From NCBI RefSeq assembly GCF_017591425.1, contig NW_024465885.1, forward strand, positions 43,023,001 to 43,087,000: 64,000 bases of DNA, written 5' to 3'. The DNA is from Ochotona curzoniae (taxonomy: Eukaryota; Chordata; Mammalia; Lagomorpha; Ochotonidae). Both the position numbers and the translations under genes were made by a program. Shown here piece after piece: positions 11,268 to 22,584 of this stretch (positions are counted from its first letter, which is position 1; each line of letters begins with the position of its first letter). The notes under the pieces were generated by a model. The model was not told where the DNA came from and searched no databases. It saw only the letters and a program-made list of their open reading frames with translations.

Positions 11268-11560
11268 CTTCCCTCCCTTACCATCACTTCCAAATCAGCT
11301 CCCTGCTACAAACACCCGAGAAAAACAGCAGAAAATGGCCCACGTGCTTGGGTGTCTGCACCCACACAGGACACCCAGAAAAAACTCTGATCTCCTGGCT
11401 TTGGCCTAGCCCAGCCCTGGCTGTTGTAGCCATTTGGGGAGCGAACCAGTGGGAGGGACAGAAGGTCTCTCTCTCTCTCTCTCTCACCCCCATCTTCCTC
11501 TGTCTCTCTCTCTCAGTAATTCTTTCAGATAAATCAACAAATCTTTAAAAAATAAAGAAA
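11268..11560 (+). mobile_element. C-type SINE, 5' truncated
   Basis: Starts within the body (CTTCCAAATCAGCTCCCTGC) and ends AAATCAACAAATCTTTAAAA. A head fragment of a minus SINE lies just before it at 11225-11267. Confidence 0.7.
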
Positions 11561-11588
11561 CCCACCCCCTTATCATGATTTGTCAGCT

Positions 11589-11758
11589 TTTTTTTAAGAT
11601 TTATTTTATTTTTATTGGAAAGGCAGATATACAGAGAGGAGAGACAGAGAGGAAGATCTTCCATCCGATGATTCACTCCCCAAGTGAGCGCAATGGCCGA
11701 TGCTATGCCGATCCGAAGCCAGGAGCCTCTTCAGGGTCTCCCACGCGGGTGCAGGGCC
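11589..11758 (-). mobile_element. young SINE, 5' truncated
   Basis: Poly(T) and about 150 bp of well-conserved 3' body, stopping after CCCACGCGGGTGCAGGGCCC. Loss of the head is typical of incomplete reverse transcription. Confidence 0.85.
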
Positions 11759-12534
11759 CCAACGCCCTCTCCCCTCCACTCGGTGAGTGCACAGTGAGGG
11801 TTACCCTGTACCCACACAAGTTCCCTTGGCTTCAAGGAGCAACGGGAAGCTACCTTGCCAGCTAGGAGGGGCATAGGGACTGTGCTGTGCTCCGGGGGCC
11901 CCTGTTCCAAGCACACCACATGTGGATGCTGCGTGTTGCGTGTCAGGGGCCTGGGAGGAGTGCTGAAGGAAGGCAGGCTCCAGCCACCTTGGTGCGTGGT
12001 CGCTGATATGGGCCCTACCCGCCTGCTTCTGCCCAGCAAGGGACAGGTGCTCTGGAGCCCAGGAAGCACTCACCTCTACTCACCTGCATGGGGGTCTCTC
12101 CCATCCACGTGTGGCTGGAATTCCAGAGGTTCTTAGCTGAACATGTTTGCCGCAAGCTCCTCTTCCAATAGCCAATTTGGTTTTTTTTTTAACTCTCTGA
12201 CAGCAGATTGGCCCTGGTCTCTGGAACTGTTCACACCCTTACCTTCTCTCATCCTTTAAGGAATTCAGCTCAAGGGGCAGATTTCACCAATCACCCTAAT
12301 TTTTATCATGCCATCACAAATAAGAGGACTGAAGCCAGGAGGCTAAGCAAGGAGCTCGGGATTCTGTGACCACATGAGAGCTAAAGCCTGTGCCTTCTCG
12401 TACATTCTTACTGAGGGTTCGCTCCACAAGCAAATCGCAACCCGAGCCCAGATGTAACAGCCCTCCCTCCCTGCTCACAATCCACATCACTTTATCCTGT
12501 ATGCATGCTCAGTGAGCCCACGCCGGAAGATGTT
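11759..12534. other. intergenic, unclassified
   Basis: Unique-looking sequence without a recognisable exon or repeat. Confidence 0.35.
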
Positions 12535-12850
12535 CCTCACTGCGCTGTTTACAGCACAGTATGTCTGCAAGCAGCCTTGCGCCTGACACCAGCAGTTTGG
12601 TTAAATGAACTATTCAGTACTGTGCGGTATCACCCGGCTGTTAAAACCGAGTTACAAATTTGCTGGCATCGAGAACTGCTCCTAATACGATATCGGCACA
12701 CTGTCATTTCCATCATTCTATGCGTGAATAAAATGCATGAGACATCCTACGGAAGGATGCACAGTAATATATTAACAGTGTTATCAGTGGATGCCTGGAT
12801 TACTGCTGACGCTTTTGCCTCTTACTTTGCTTTCTCACCTTCAGTAGACA
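12535..12850 (+). mobile_element. ancient L1 3' fragment
   Basis: Weak but ordered resemblance to an old L1 3' end: TTGGTTAAATGAACTATTCA, CGGCTGTTAAAACCGAG, AACAGTGTTATCAGTGGATG. Strongly diverged. Confidence 0.5.
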
Positions 12851-13352
12851 CGTCACGGTAGTACGTACTTATGGAGCACAGTGTGACATCTGACACACGT
12901 AGGACAGTCAGGTCAGAGTCACTGGCCAACACTGACCGGGTGCCGAGAAGACTCACAACAGCCTTTCTGGCTGGGCTGTTACTGACATGTCCCAGGAATT
13001 CCTGTCAACAGTAGCCGCCCTGCTGTACTGCATCGCATCAGCAGGTGTTTCCCCTTGCCCACGGCCTCTCCAACCCCTCTCCCCACCCCTCCTAAACTCC
13101 AGCAGCCACGCTTGTATTCATCGCCCCGCCCTTTTCAGCGTCTCCATGGAGACAACACAGGTATTCCCCAATGCCTGACTTGTCGCTCCACATGAGGATG
13201 TCCTGTTCCCTGCCTGTGGCAATGATGGAATTTCACTCATGTTTATTCGTGCGCTGTATATTTAGACCACATCTTCTCGGTGCAAGAGAGGATTGTTCTG
13301 CCTTCTTTATTCTAGAGTCTTCTAATTGTTCTGCAGTAAAAGTACATTTCTT
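12851..13352. other. intergenic, unclassified
   Basis: No exon or repeat recognised. Confidence 0.35.
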
Positions 13353-13660
13353 GGAGCTGTCGTAATGACTCAGTGGCTGAATCCACTGCCTGCAAGTGCC
13401 GGGATCCCATATGGGTGCCGGTTTGTATCCCAGCTGCTCCTCTTCCCATCCAGCTCCCTGCCTGTGGCCTGGAAAACAGCGGAGGACAACTCAAAGCATC
13501 AAGACCCTGCACCTATGTGGAAGGGCCTTGAACGGGCTCCTGGCTCTTGACTTTGGATGAGCTCAGCTCCAACCATTGCGGTCATTTGGCTAGGGAACCA
13601 ATGGATGAAAAGCTTTCTCCCTGTGAACTTCTCTGTATAAATCTGCCTTTCCAGAATTTC
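13353..13660 (+). mobile_element. C-type SINE
   Basis: Head GGAGCTGTCGTAATGACTC, GGGATCCCATATGGGTGCCG, and 3' end CTGTATAAATCTGCCTTTCC in order. Confidence 0.8.
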
Positions 13661-14150
13661 CTCATCCTCAGATCAGCGACATTGACAGCACTTCAGAACT
13701 ACTTACGCCACTCGAGTAGAACCCACAGAACAGGCCCCACACTGAGGCCCCTGGGTTGGCATTGGGTGGGTGTTCCTCGTCCCCCAGATACTGGGGCAGT
13801 GGGAAGGCTGGGTGCAGCTTCTCCCCTAATTTGTCCCCTTGCCCCAGATGGAGGAGGAAGACGGGGAAGATTTGGAGACAATAGTCTCACTCTGGTCAAC
13901 TTTGTAACATCATCAAGAATTTAAAAAAACAAACAAAATCTTCCTTTCCAGTTAAAAAAAAAAAAGTGTATTTCTTGGGTCTTGTTTTTCAAGGTGTCAA
14001 GATTGTTGTGTTAGGAAGCCTTATCCAGTTAGCGAAGAATCAGCAAGTGATTCCGTGTAAGTGGAGTAGAAGTTGAGCCCACTCCACCATCACAGCGACG
14101 CGTCCTTCCTGGGAACCTCAGGGAGGTTCAGACAGGTGAGCTCCTTGACC
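13661..14150. other. intergenic, unclassified
   Basis: No feature recognised apart from short A-rich tracts. Confidence 0.35.
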
Positions 14151-14154
14151 ACAA

Positions 14155-14420
14155 AGGGGCCGTTTGGCACAGCAGCAAAGACACTGTCAGAGGGCCAGGG
14201 TTCAAGTCCCGCCTCTGCTCTCATTCTAGCTTCCTGCCAATGTGCACTCTGGGGGCAGCAGGGAGTGGCTCAAACCCTGTCTACCCCATGGGAGACCAGA
14301 GGGAGCTCCTGGCTCCTGCCCTTCAGCCTGACAGAGCCCCAGCTATTGTAGGTCTTTGGGAGAAGTGAACCATGGATGGGAGAGTTCTGTCTCTTGGGTT
14401 TTAAAACAAATAAATAAAAC
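14155..14420 (+). mobile_element. old C-type SINE
   Basis: Head GGGGCCGTTTGGCACAGCAG, B-box-like GGTTCAAGTCCCG and tail AAACAAATAAATAAAAC. Confidence 0.75.
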
Positions 14421-14653
14421 CACTTACCAGACTCCTGCACAGGTGACCATCGCCAAGGCCTGGGTCATTGTCCCAACTGCAGCTCCAGGCTCCCACACCA
14501 CTCCACTCATCTCTCTGGCCTCAGTGGAGCACATCAGGTAACCGGGAATCACCCCAGATGCAGAAGCCTGGCAGTTGTCACATTAGCTTCACCAGGGAGA
14601 CCTTTGTTCAACAGACTTTACAGGTGGTGGCCTCTGCACTGGGGAGCCTGGGA

Positions 14654-14655
<2 letters not shown>

Positions 14656-14702
<47 letters not shown>

Positions 14703-14710
14703 TGTGTGTG
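14656..14710 (+). repeat. (TG)n microsatellite
   Basis: About 26 TG units with one C interruption near the end. Confidence 0.97.
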
Positions 14711-16684
14711 ATTAGAAATCTCTCTCTCTCTCCTATCTCCTTAACTTTCTTATCATTGTCCTGGTGGAGACGAGACCTTTTCTGATTGAGGACAGTCTCT
14801 GGGGCCATTTGCGCCTCTGCAGTTTTGTTCCTATGAAAATATTCACCCTTCTTTTTCTTCAGGAGGGTTCGAACATTCAGGGCGTGCCTTTCTGCGTGGC
14901 TCACCAATGTGCCTTTTACAAACGCCCACCACCAGAGGACAGAAAAACAAATGTGGGGAAGACATGTCTTTTTTTCAGACAAGAACACAAAAGGCCAGGC
15001 TGGGATGCAAGAGTCCCGCCTCAGGAGCTCTCCCCCACCCCCTTCCGCCAAGAGCTCTCTCAGAGCCACATCAGGGCTGGAGTCTCTTAGGTTTTCCTCC
15101 TGGTGGAAAGAAAGACAGCAGCCGTTGCCTTGGAAACCCTGCCCAGCAGCAGCAGTGGTGGCGGTGGGCAGCTTGGCGGGAGTTGCGGGAATCCTCCTGC
15201 CCTGCTCAGTACCTGACAGTCAAGGCTGATTAAGTTTGGGTTAGCTGTGACGTTGCTAATGGGAGAGAGGGATGGGCGATTGCGGGCCCCAGGAAAACCT
15301 GAGCAGGTGGAATGACCCAGGCCGCAGGTCTTTGACACAGCTGAAATGACACAGCCCCTTCTGCTCACTGGAAGGAAGCGGGGGAGTGACGACACGAGAA
15401 TCATCAGGGCATGTTCAGGATGATTAAGATTCTGCGTGCGATGCTGGCGACCAGACAAGCTGTTTCATAAATTGTTTCTGAGCCTGTGTCTTCCTTCGAT
15501 TCAGAATTACACGCACTGATTTGAGAACATCTCCAAGACATGCCACCTGCCAACCACCTGCAGCTGTGGATCCCGCAGCCTTGGCCAACCAGACAACCTC
15601 AGTCCGCCAAAGGACGGGATATTGCTGCCCAGCCATCAGCTTGCAGTGTTGTGGTCCTAGGCAGCTAGTTCATGATCACAAGCTTGGAAGCCACTCCTTC
15701 CCCCTCCCCCAACTATGTGGTCCTTTCTGCCCACCTGTGATGCTCACCTATCATCACCTGGAACCTGAGAAGGGGCAGTACTGCATTGTTGCATAACCAC
15801 TCCCCTCACAAGCCCCTATAAAGGCTCATGATAGGGAAGGGCTCACTCTGGGTCCCATGCCTCTTGCATACCAGCTCTCGACCTCCCCAGGACCGGATGG
15901 CTCTCTGGCTTCCCGTGGACAGACTCTGAGGAACAGGTAGCCCGTTAACATGGCCCCTGTGTGTCTGTATTCCTCGTCCTCTATTCACTGGGAGAGCCAG
16001 TGAAGATGTGAATGCTAAGATGCTTTCTATTTCTGATTTGTGTACTTTTCAAGAGTTCCAGGAGAGACAAAGCCTAGCAATAATGGAATATGGACAGAGA
16101 AGCCAGGGAAAGGTGGATGTCTGCAGCTTTGTAAGTGTGTCCAGGTTATTCGCTGCACGTCTCTTAGGATAATTTGTATTGCTGGGGAAGCTGAGTCATA
16201 GGTCTTCAATTTAATTGACGGGTTTCATATTAATGACCGTTTTTCCTCTTGGGGCTTCAGTTCAGACTGGACTGCTATATGGACTTGTGGTTCGCTGTTT
16301 CCAGTGGGACCTGTCATCACCAAGCTTGGTTAATACATCCTAGACTTATCTGGCACGGTCTCTCTTGCACCCTGCAATTGCAAATGCCCCGTGTAGCCTC
16401 GGCCAGCTTCACCTGCTTTCCTTTCAAATCAGTGCAGCCCAAGGATATGTTACCCAAGATGTTAGAGACCAGAAGTGTTTGAAATTAGGGAGTTTGTTCA
16501 AACTTGGGAATATTTGCATACATGGGATGAATGAGCCTGGGTGCAGGACCCAACCATAAGCAGGAAGTTCACCTGTGCCGTAGGTACCTACCATGCCCAC
16601 GCAGCCTGGAGGTAATGTTACACAGTATCTCTAGAGTGCATTACCAGAAGTGATGGGAAGCATTTCCAGTTTTGTAACAGTTTC
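14711..16684. other. intergenic, unclassified
   Basis: Nearly 2 kb free of recognisable SINE or L1 sequence. Overlapping open frames of about 100 codons near 14.8-15.2 kb show no splice-bounded conserved motif, so no gene is called. Confidence 0.35.
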
Positions 16685-16995
16685 AGCAGCTGGCATTTGT
16701 GGCACTGCAGGTTCAGCCACCAGCTGCAATGCAGGCATCTCTTATGAGACAGCCATTTTTGAGCCTGGCTGCTTCACCTCCGATCCAGCTCTTGGCTAAC
16801 GTGCTGGGAAAAGCAGTGGAAGACGGCCCAAGGGCTTGGGCCCCTGCACCCATGTTGGAGACTTAGAGTTCCTGGCTTCTGGTTCTGCCTGGCCCAGCCC
16901 CAGTGGATGCGGTCATTTGGGGAGTGAAGTAGTGAATGGAGGACTCTCTCTCTAGCTGCTTTTCAAACAGTAAGATAGATCTTTAAAAAAGAAGA
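16685..16995 (+). mobile_element. old C-type SINE
   Basis: Diverged head, body GGGAAAAGCAGTGGAAGACG and tail ATAGATCTTTAAAAAAG. Confidence 0.75.
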
Positions 16996-17054
16996 AAGAA
17001 AAAAGTTTCAGATTTTTAAGGACTGTAGTCCCGTATTTGTGTGTGTGTGTGTGT

Positions 17055-17322
17055 TTTGTTTATTGAAAGTCAATCTGGTTCTATCTCCAGATGGCTTCAG
17101 TGGCCAAACCTGGGCCAGGCAAAAGCAAGGAGCCAGGAGTTTCATTCAGGTCTCCCACAGGCTTCAGGGGCCCAAGCACCTGGGCCAGCCTCCACGGCTT
17201 TCCCGGGCCATTAGCAGAGAGCTGGATCGGAAATGGAGCAGCTGGGACTCAAGCTAGTGCCCATATGGGATGCCAACATAGCAGGAAGCAGCTTTCCACC
17301 CAGTGCCACAAAGCCAGCCCCC
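17055..17322 (-). mobile_element. old C-type SINE
   Basis: Minus-strand order: TTTATTGAAAGTC, AAGCAAGGAGCCAGGAGTTT, AGCAGAGAGCTGGATCGG, head at CCACAAAGCCAGCCCCC. Confidence 0.7.
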
Positions 17323-17695
17323 GAATCATCCTGTTCTTAATTAAAACAACAAAACATTTTAGAGTCATCTCAGAAGGAAATGTGCAGATCTTTTGCAACC
17401 CCTCGTCACATAGCTGAGGAACAGGCTGGGAGCAGCTCTGCTGGCTGACCCGAGGCTCAGCAGGCAGGGCAGGATGTACAGGCCAGGCTCCAGGCTTCCC
17501 AGGTGGTGGGACCTCGCTGAACTCCCACTTTGTGTCCGCTGCCTTCTGTGGAGGATATGAACTCGATGTTCAAGTATGACATAGAATCTGCTTCACCAAA
17601 TGCAAGTCTATCGTCCCCCACTGCCACCCAAAACCACAGATGCCAAACCCGGATGCAAGAGTTCCATACAGCATGTGCATGTTCTCTTGTAGACT
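17323..17695. other. intergenic, unclassified
   Basis: No feature recognised. Confidence 0.35.
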
Positions 17696-17945
17696 TTTAA
17701 AATATGTGCATTTATTTCAGAGACAGAGGGAGAGCCATGTCCATGGGTTCACTGCCCAGATGCCCACAAATGGATGCGGAGGTGCAGACCACAATCCAGG
17801 TCTCCCCCTTGGGGGGCAGAAACCACCCATGGAAACCATCACCTTTGCCTACCAGAGTCTGCATCAGTAGGAAGCTGGAACGGGACCAGAACTGGGAAGT
17901 GAATCTCGGTGCTCGAATGTTTCCCCTGCTACACCAAATGCCCGC
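17696..17945 (-). mobile_element. very old SINE
   Basis: Weak minus-strand SINE pattern: TTTATTTCAGAGACAGAGGG, TTCACTGCCCAGATGCCC, TAGGAAGCTGGAACGGG. Confidence 0.5.
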
Positions 17946-19295
17946 TTTGCTTCCCAGAGACTTTAAACCATCTCAGGATGACTTGAAGCACTAGTATGAT
18001 GTACTGCTATGGGCACTGATTTGTTTAGGAAGCACCAATAAGGTGACGCGTGTATACGTATTCAGTCCACGTACAATTTCTTTTGCCAGTGCCAAGAGGG
18101 TCCGTTATCATCTGAAGCTAAAAGTTCAGGGGAAAGTGTCCTGATCTGAACAGTACACCTGGGATGCCTTGTCTCCTGCAGGGATAATAACACTTGGCTC
18201 CTGGCCGGTTCCCAGGGAGTCCACAGGGGGAGCCCAGGGTAGGCAGGCTCCCTGGGGAGTCCCGCAAGGCAGAACCACCCCAGCAAGGTAAACTGGAAGC
18301 CACTGACTCAGGAGTCCGCCGCCTCTCCCTTGGTTCCGAAGTGAGCTTGGCAAACACAGGATCAGGGGCTCAGAAAGCACCAGGGGATGGGAGTACTTGA
18401 GTAAGGAACCCTAGTCATTAGGAGATGACTGAAAGAGAAACCACAATTAACCCCCTCCGCCCCTTGTAAAGTGCGAATCTCCAGCGGGCAGAGGGGCCGT
18501 GGGCATGCCTGTGTAAACCACCTTGAGGATGGAAACTACGTTTTTGCACCTGTTGTCCCCGGGAGAGCGGAGCGTCCCTGAGTATCGTTCAAATAAGGAG
18601 CTGGGTTACAGCATTGGGGGTTCAGCTCTGGCGGGAACGGGGTTCACAGGGGGCAGAAACCACCTTCCCACAGTAAGGAGGCACCTGCAGTCCCCACCCA
18701 GGTGGCGAATGAGCCAGACCCGAGGGTTTCTGTGGGAGAAATGCGACCCCTAGTGGTCCAGCTCGGGATTGAACACACTCAGAGTGACAACCCGGGGCGG
18801 GGTGGATGGAGGGTGCCTGGAAAACTGAACACCATCATAGGATGGAAGGGTATTTTTTTTTTTTAAGATAAATTTTACTTTTAGAATGATTACATTGTGA
18901 ATCAAGCTGGGAAGGATGGAGGTTTAGGGAAAATTTGCTTTCTTGTTGTTGTTTCTGGGGAAAGGGGAGAGACAAAGGGAGAACCCACTCATCACTTTCC
19001 ACGTGTCCCAGTCCCCAGGGATGAGGAGCCACCTCATGTCAACCCAGAGTCTCCATGTGCACATACTCCGAGGGTTCTGTCCAAGTGGTTGGATAGGTCT
19101 GGAATGCTGCCGATTTCACCAATCCGAGGATGGTGTCGGGGTAGGAGGGCATTAACACTTGTACCCAGAGGGCGGCGAGAGGGGGACATCCGGCTCTGGT
19201 GGAAGCCCAGATGGAGGTCGCACGTGGGGTGACATCGCCTAAGGGTCAGCATTCCTGGCAAAGTCCAAGATGTGTCCACCCTGACAGTTGACCAG
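17946..19295. other. intergenic, unclassified
   Basis: Unique-looking sequence with no recognised exon or repeat; one short poly(T) tract at 18853. Confidence 0.35.
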
Positions 19296-19495
19296 AGGCC
19301 TTGGGAAGGGCCCAGCTCCTTGGTCTGGGAAAAACAGAAGACAGCCAAGGTCCCAGGCCCCTGTACCCACTCAGGAGACGAGAACCTCCTAGCCTTGGCT
19401 TCGCCCAACACCAGCCAGCGTGGCCCACTGGGGAGTGAAGCAGCAGATGGAAAAAGCTTTGTCTCTTTTTCAAATAATTAAATCTTTAAAAAAAA
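19296..19495 (+). mobile_element. C-type SINE, 5' truncated
   Basis: Only the 3' half is seen: CTGGGGAGTGAAGCAGCAGA and AATTAAATCTTTAAAAAAAA. Confidence 0.65.
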
Positions 19496-19499
19496 GAAG

Positions 19500-20455
19500 A
19501 AGAAGAAAAAGAAAGAAAAGAAAGGGCTAACTGCCTCACTCTGAATGCAAGATGCAGGGTTGTACAGTTGGGTTTCAGCAGGCGGGGCTGGAGAGGCCCC
19601 CAGTCCTGCAGGAAGTCATAAAAGCGAGAACACCCCCCGCAGGGCTTCAGGACTGATGGGAAAAAATTACTTACAGCTGAGCAATCAGGAATGGCTTCCT
19701 GGAGGAGATGGCATTCAAACAAGCCTGTGGAGGACAATCAGAGCTGCACATGCAGAAAAGGACAGGGACCAGGACAGAGTGTGTCCTGAGTGATGGGGAG
19801 GTCAGAACAGGGAAGAGTGGCAGACAGAGCCAGGCCACCCTGGCGGGAAGGGGATCAGTAGAAGGCGTCCAGTTATACAAAGTGCTGTGTGTTTTGCAAT
19901 GGCGCCGAATGTGGGAAGACTCACTTAATGCGTCCACTGGGCCAAGGAGGAGAGACTGAAACACTAGAGCGACCCAAGCAACAATGATGGCTAAGGGGGC
20001 AAAGGGCGGAGGGAGGGGGCAGGAGACTGGAGGCGGCAGTGAGGCCTTGGGGTGCCCTGGCCCCACACCCTCGTATACACACAGACCTGGTGGGGGAACT
20101 CGGGGCACAGGGCTCCGGGATTCATCTTCTGAGGAGACGGGGAAGGGCGAGTTCACGACCCCTGATGGATGCAGGTCAGGTGGCTGGGGCCTACTGTCAC
20201 AGCTGAGGAAACAGCCTCAACAGGACCCAGTTCACATCCCGGGTGCCTCGGCCAAGCCACTTCACTATGAACCCACTCCCGATTGCTACATTTAAGGCCT
20301 TGTTCCCTCAAAAAGCAACAGCTTCTAATGTTGCAGGCGCCCTCCTGGTCTTGCCCACTGGAGAATCCTGCAGCGGGGCCACAGCCTGGGCAGACACCAA
20401 CGTGGACGTGTGGGAGGTGCAGTGGATAAGGCTGTAGATGTGAACATGCAGGACA
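19500..20455. other. intergenic, unclassified
   Basis: GC-rich stretch with a purine-rich start (AAGAAGAAGAAAAAG). Long overlapping open frames on both strands reflect base composition. Confidence 0.35.
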
Positions 20456-20459
20456 CAGA

Positions 20460-20740
20460 TTTTAAGATTTGTTTATTTGTATTTGAAAGGCAGATTTTAC
20501 ACAGGGCAGGGGAAGAGATCTTCCTTCTACTGGTTCACTCCCCAGGTCACCACAAGTGTCAGAACGGAGTCTACCACCGGAAGCCAGCATCCTCTTCTCA
20601 GTCCCACATGGGTGCAGGGGTCTGCACGCCCAGGCCAGAAGGGAACTGAATGGAAAATAGAGCAACTGGGAAAGGAACCTGCACTCACATAGGACGCCTA
20701 AGGTGGAATATTCGCCTGCAGTGTCACTGCACCGACCTCA
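20460..20740 (-). mobile_element. old C-type SINE
   Basis: Minus-strand pattern beginning TTTTAAGATTTGTTTATTTG and ending with the degenerate head TGTCACTGCACCGACCTC. Confidence 0.7.
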
Positions 20741-21284
20741 GGACACATTTTTTAAAAGCAGCCTTCTGATGAGTCCTGGAATGCCCAGAGCGCCTGGCCT
20801 GGTGCAGAGAAATGCAGCAGCGAACAGCCCAAACAGCCCGGTGGGGACCTCTCCGGGCACTGTGGCAAAGATCGCCCTTCAGGGAGGCCAAGGACTAGGA
20901 CTTCTCCTGGGAGCTTCCGGATCAACTTCCAGAAGCTTCACTGTGCAGCAACCAGCTGACATGGTGTTTAAGAGCTGCTGTAAGTGCATGTGTCTGAACA
21001 TGAACACACGGGTGAGGAGCTGAGCAAGGGCCCTGGGGCAAAGAGGCACGTGGGCACCTGAGCCACATTTCTCAATGCACAGTAAGGGCATTACCAACAT
21101 GCCCCATGCAAATCAAAAATTGGTTTGAAGCACATGTCCCATGTGTTCAGGCATACAAACTAGGGAGCCAGTGGGCACCAGCAGTGATGGGCAGCTAGTC
21201 AGTTCCCAGAGTGACTGAACACAGTCCCATCTAACCTGAGCGAGCCTCCACACAGGTGCCACAACAGCGTACAAGTAGACAGCG
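20741..21284. other. intergenic, unclassified
   Basis: No feature recognised. Confidence 0.35.
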
Positions 21285-21640
21285 GCCGGGGCATGTGTGT
21301 GTGAGCCAAGGAGCACAGACAGCTGCCGGGGCATGTGTGAGCCGAGAAGCACGCAGAGAGGCCGGGACACATGCATGTGAGCCAAGGAGCACACAGGCAG
21401 GCAGAGGCCAGGGAACGTGTGTGAGCCAAGGAGCACGCAGGCAGAGGCCAGGGAACGTGTGTGTGAGCAAGGAGCACGCAGGCAGAGGTCAGGGTATGTG
21501 TGAGCAAGGAGCACGCAGGCAGAGGCTGGGGAACGTGTGTGTGAGCCAAGGAGCACACAGGCAGGCAGAGGCCAGGGAACGTGTGTGTGAGCAAGGAGCA
21601 CGCAGGTAGAGCCAGGACACGTGTGTGAGCCGAGGCAGGC
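21285..21640. repeat. minisatellite, about 40-bp unit
   Basis: About nine imperfect copies of a unit containing GAGCAAGGAGCACGCAGGCA and GGGAACGTGTGTGTGAGC. Unit lengths vary through loss or gain of a GCAG block and GT steps. Open frames of more than 160 codons here are by-products of the repeat. Confidence 0.95.
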
Positions 21641-22034
21641 TGGCTACCTGGTGGCTGGCATGGGCTGGCACTGCTTCCACGGGACCACATTACCCACCAG
21701 CGAGTCCGCGAGTGAGGAGACAAGGGCTCACTCAGTTTGAACTCGCAGGTTTCAACACCCTAGCAAGAAGAACCGAGCAGCAGTGATGGGTGGAGTCTGC
21801 GAGCCTGGGTCTTTGCTGCACAGGGCTGTGAGAACTCGGTGCTCCCAGAGGTCCCCAGGGAGCAGCTGGTGTGGAGAGTGCCGAGTCCACTGTGCAGTCC
21901 TCACCTGTGCCCAGCAGAAGGGGTACAGACAGATGTGGGGCTGTTTACCCACCTGAGCCAGCTGCCGCGCTGCTACACTCAGCCCTGTGCGTGGCACGGC
22001 ACAGGGATTTTTGGCACCATGTGAAAATCCCTCT
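21641..22034. other. intergenic, unclassified
   Basis: Sequence between the minisatellite and the predicted 3' end of MIS18A; nothing recognised. Confidence 0.35.
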
Positions 22035-22054
22035 TGGGGCACTGTGCACTAACC

Positions 22055-22060
22055 TTTATT
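22055..22060 (-). terminator. MIS18A: MIS18A poly(A) signal
   Basis: AATAAA on the minus strand, about 445 bases past the MIS18A stop codon. It is the first canonical signal seen downstream, so the transcript probably ends near 22035. Confidence 0.6.
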
Positions 22061-22503
22061 CTCTTTCTGGTGATAAAAATAATACATTCTGAACATTATG
22101 GAAACTTTGAAAACCCCATTCCCCCCAGAATCGCACCCTCGTGCGTGACAACTCCATAGCAGGCAGTCTCTGTTCAGTGAAGGACGAGGCACCTGCACTT
22201 CCATGCTGCCCTGCTCTCGGTTCCAGCACACGCTGCGACCACCTGCTTCTTCCGAGGGCTGCACACAGGCGCCTGGGCTCTCGGGCGGGACCTTTAGGCT
22301 GAGCGCCCTTCGGATCATGAACCGAGTATAAGAAGTGGAAAAAAAAAAAGCCATGAAGAAGGCAAACTAGATACAGCAGAAAGGACAGTTCAGAGAGCCA
22401 CCCTAACTTCTGGAATGTGGACAAGAGTCAGTGCTCCACCATGGCGGACGGTCGCCCAGGGGCCCTGCGCTCTCCCACGGCGCGGGGCACGCCTGCCGCA
22501 GGG

Positions 22504-22584
22504 TCAGCTCTTGCTGCTGGGGAGGGAGAACTTGGATTCCACCTCCCAGAGCTTCGTCTGCAGGGCTTTCAAGACCTCTTCCAT
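22504..22584 (-). CDS. MIS18A: MIS18A coding exon 5 (C-terminus)
   Basis: Acceptor CACAG precedes 22584. The exon encodes the last 26 residues, starting [18 protein letters not shown], and ends with TGA at 22504-22506. Starts in phase 0. Confidence 0.93.
   Translation of the reverse strand: MEEVLKALQTKLWEVESKFSLPSSKS

Noticed and set aside
21113..21723. Long Pro/His/Leu-rich minus frames
   Set aside because: They are translations of the minisatellite and vary with each unit.
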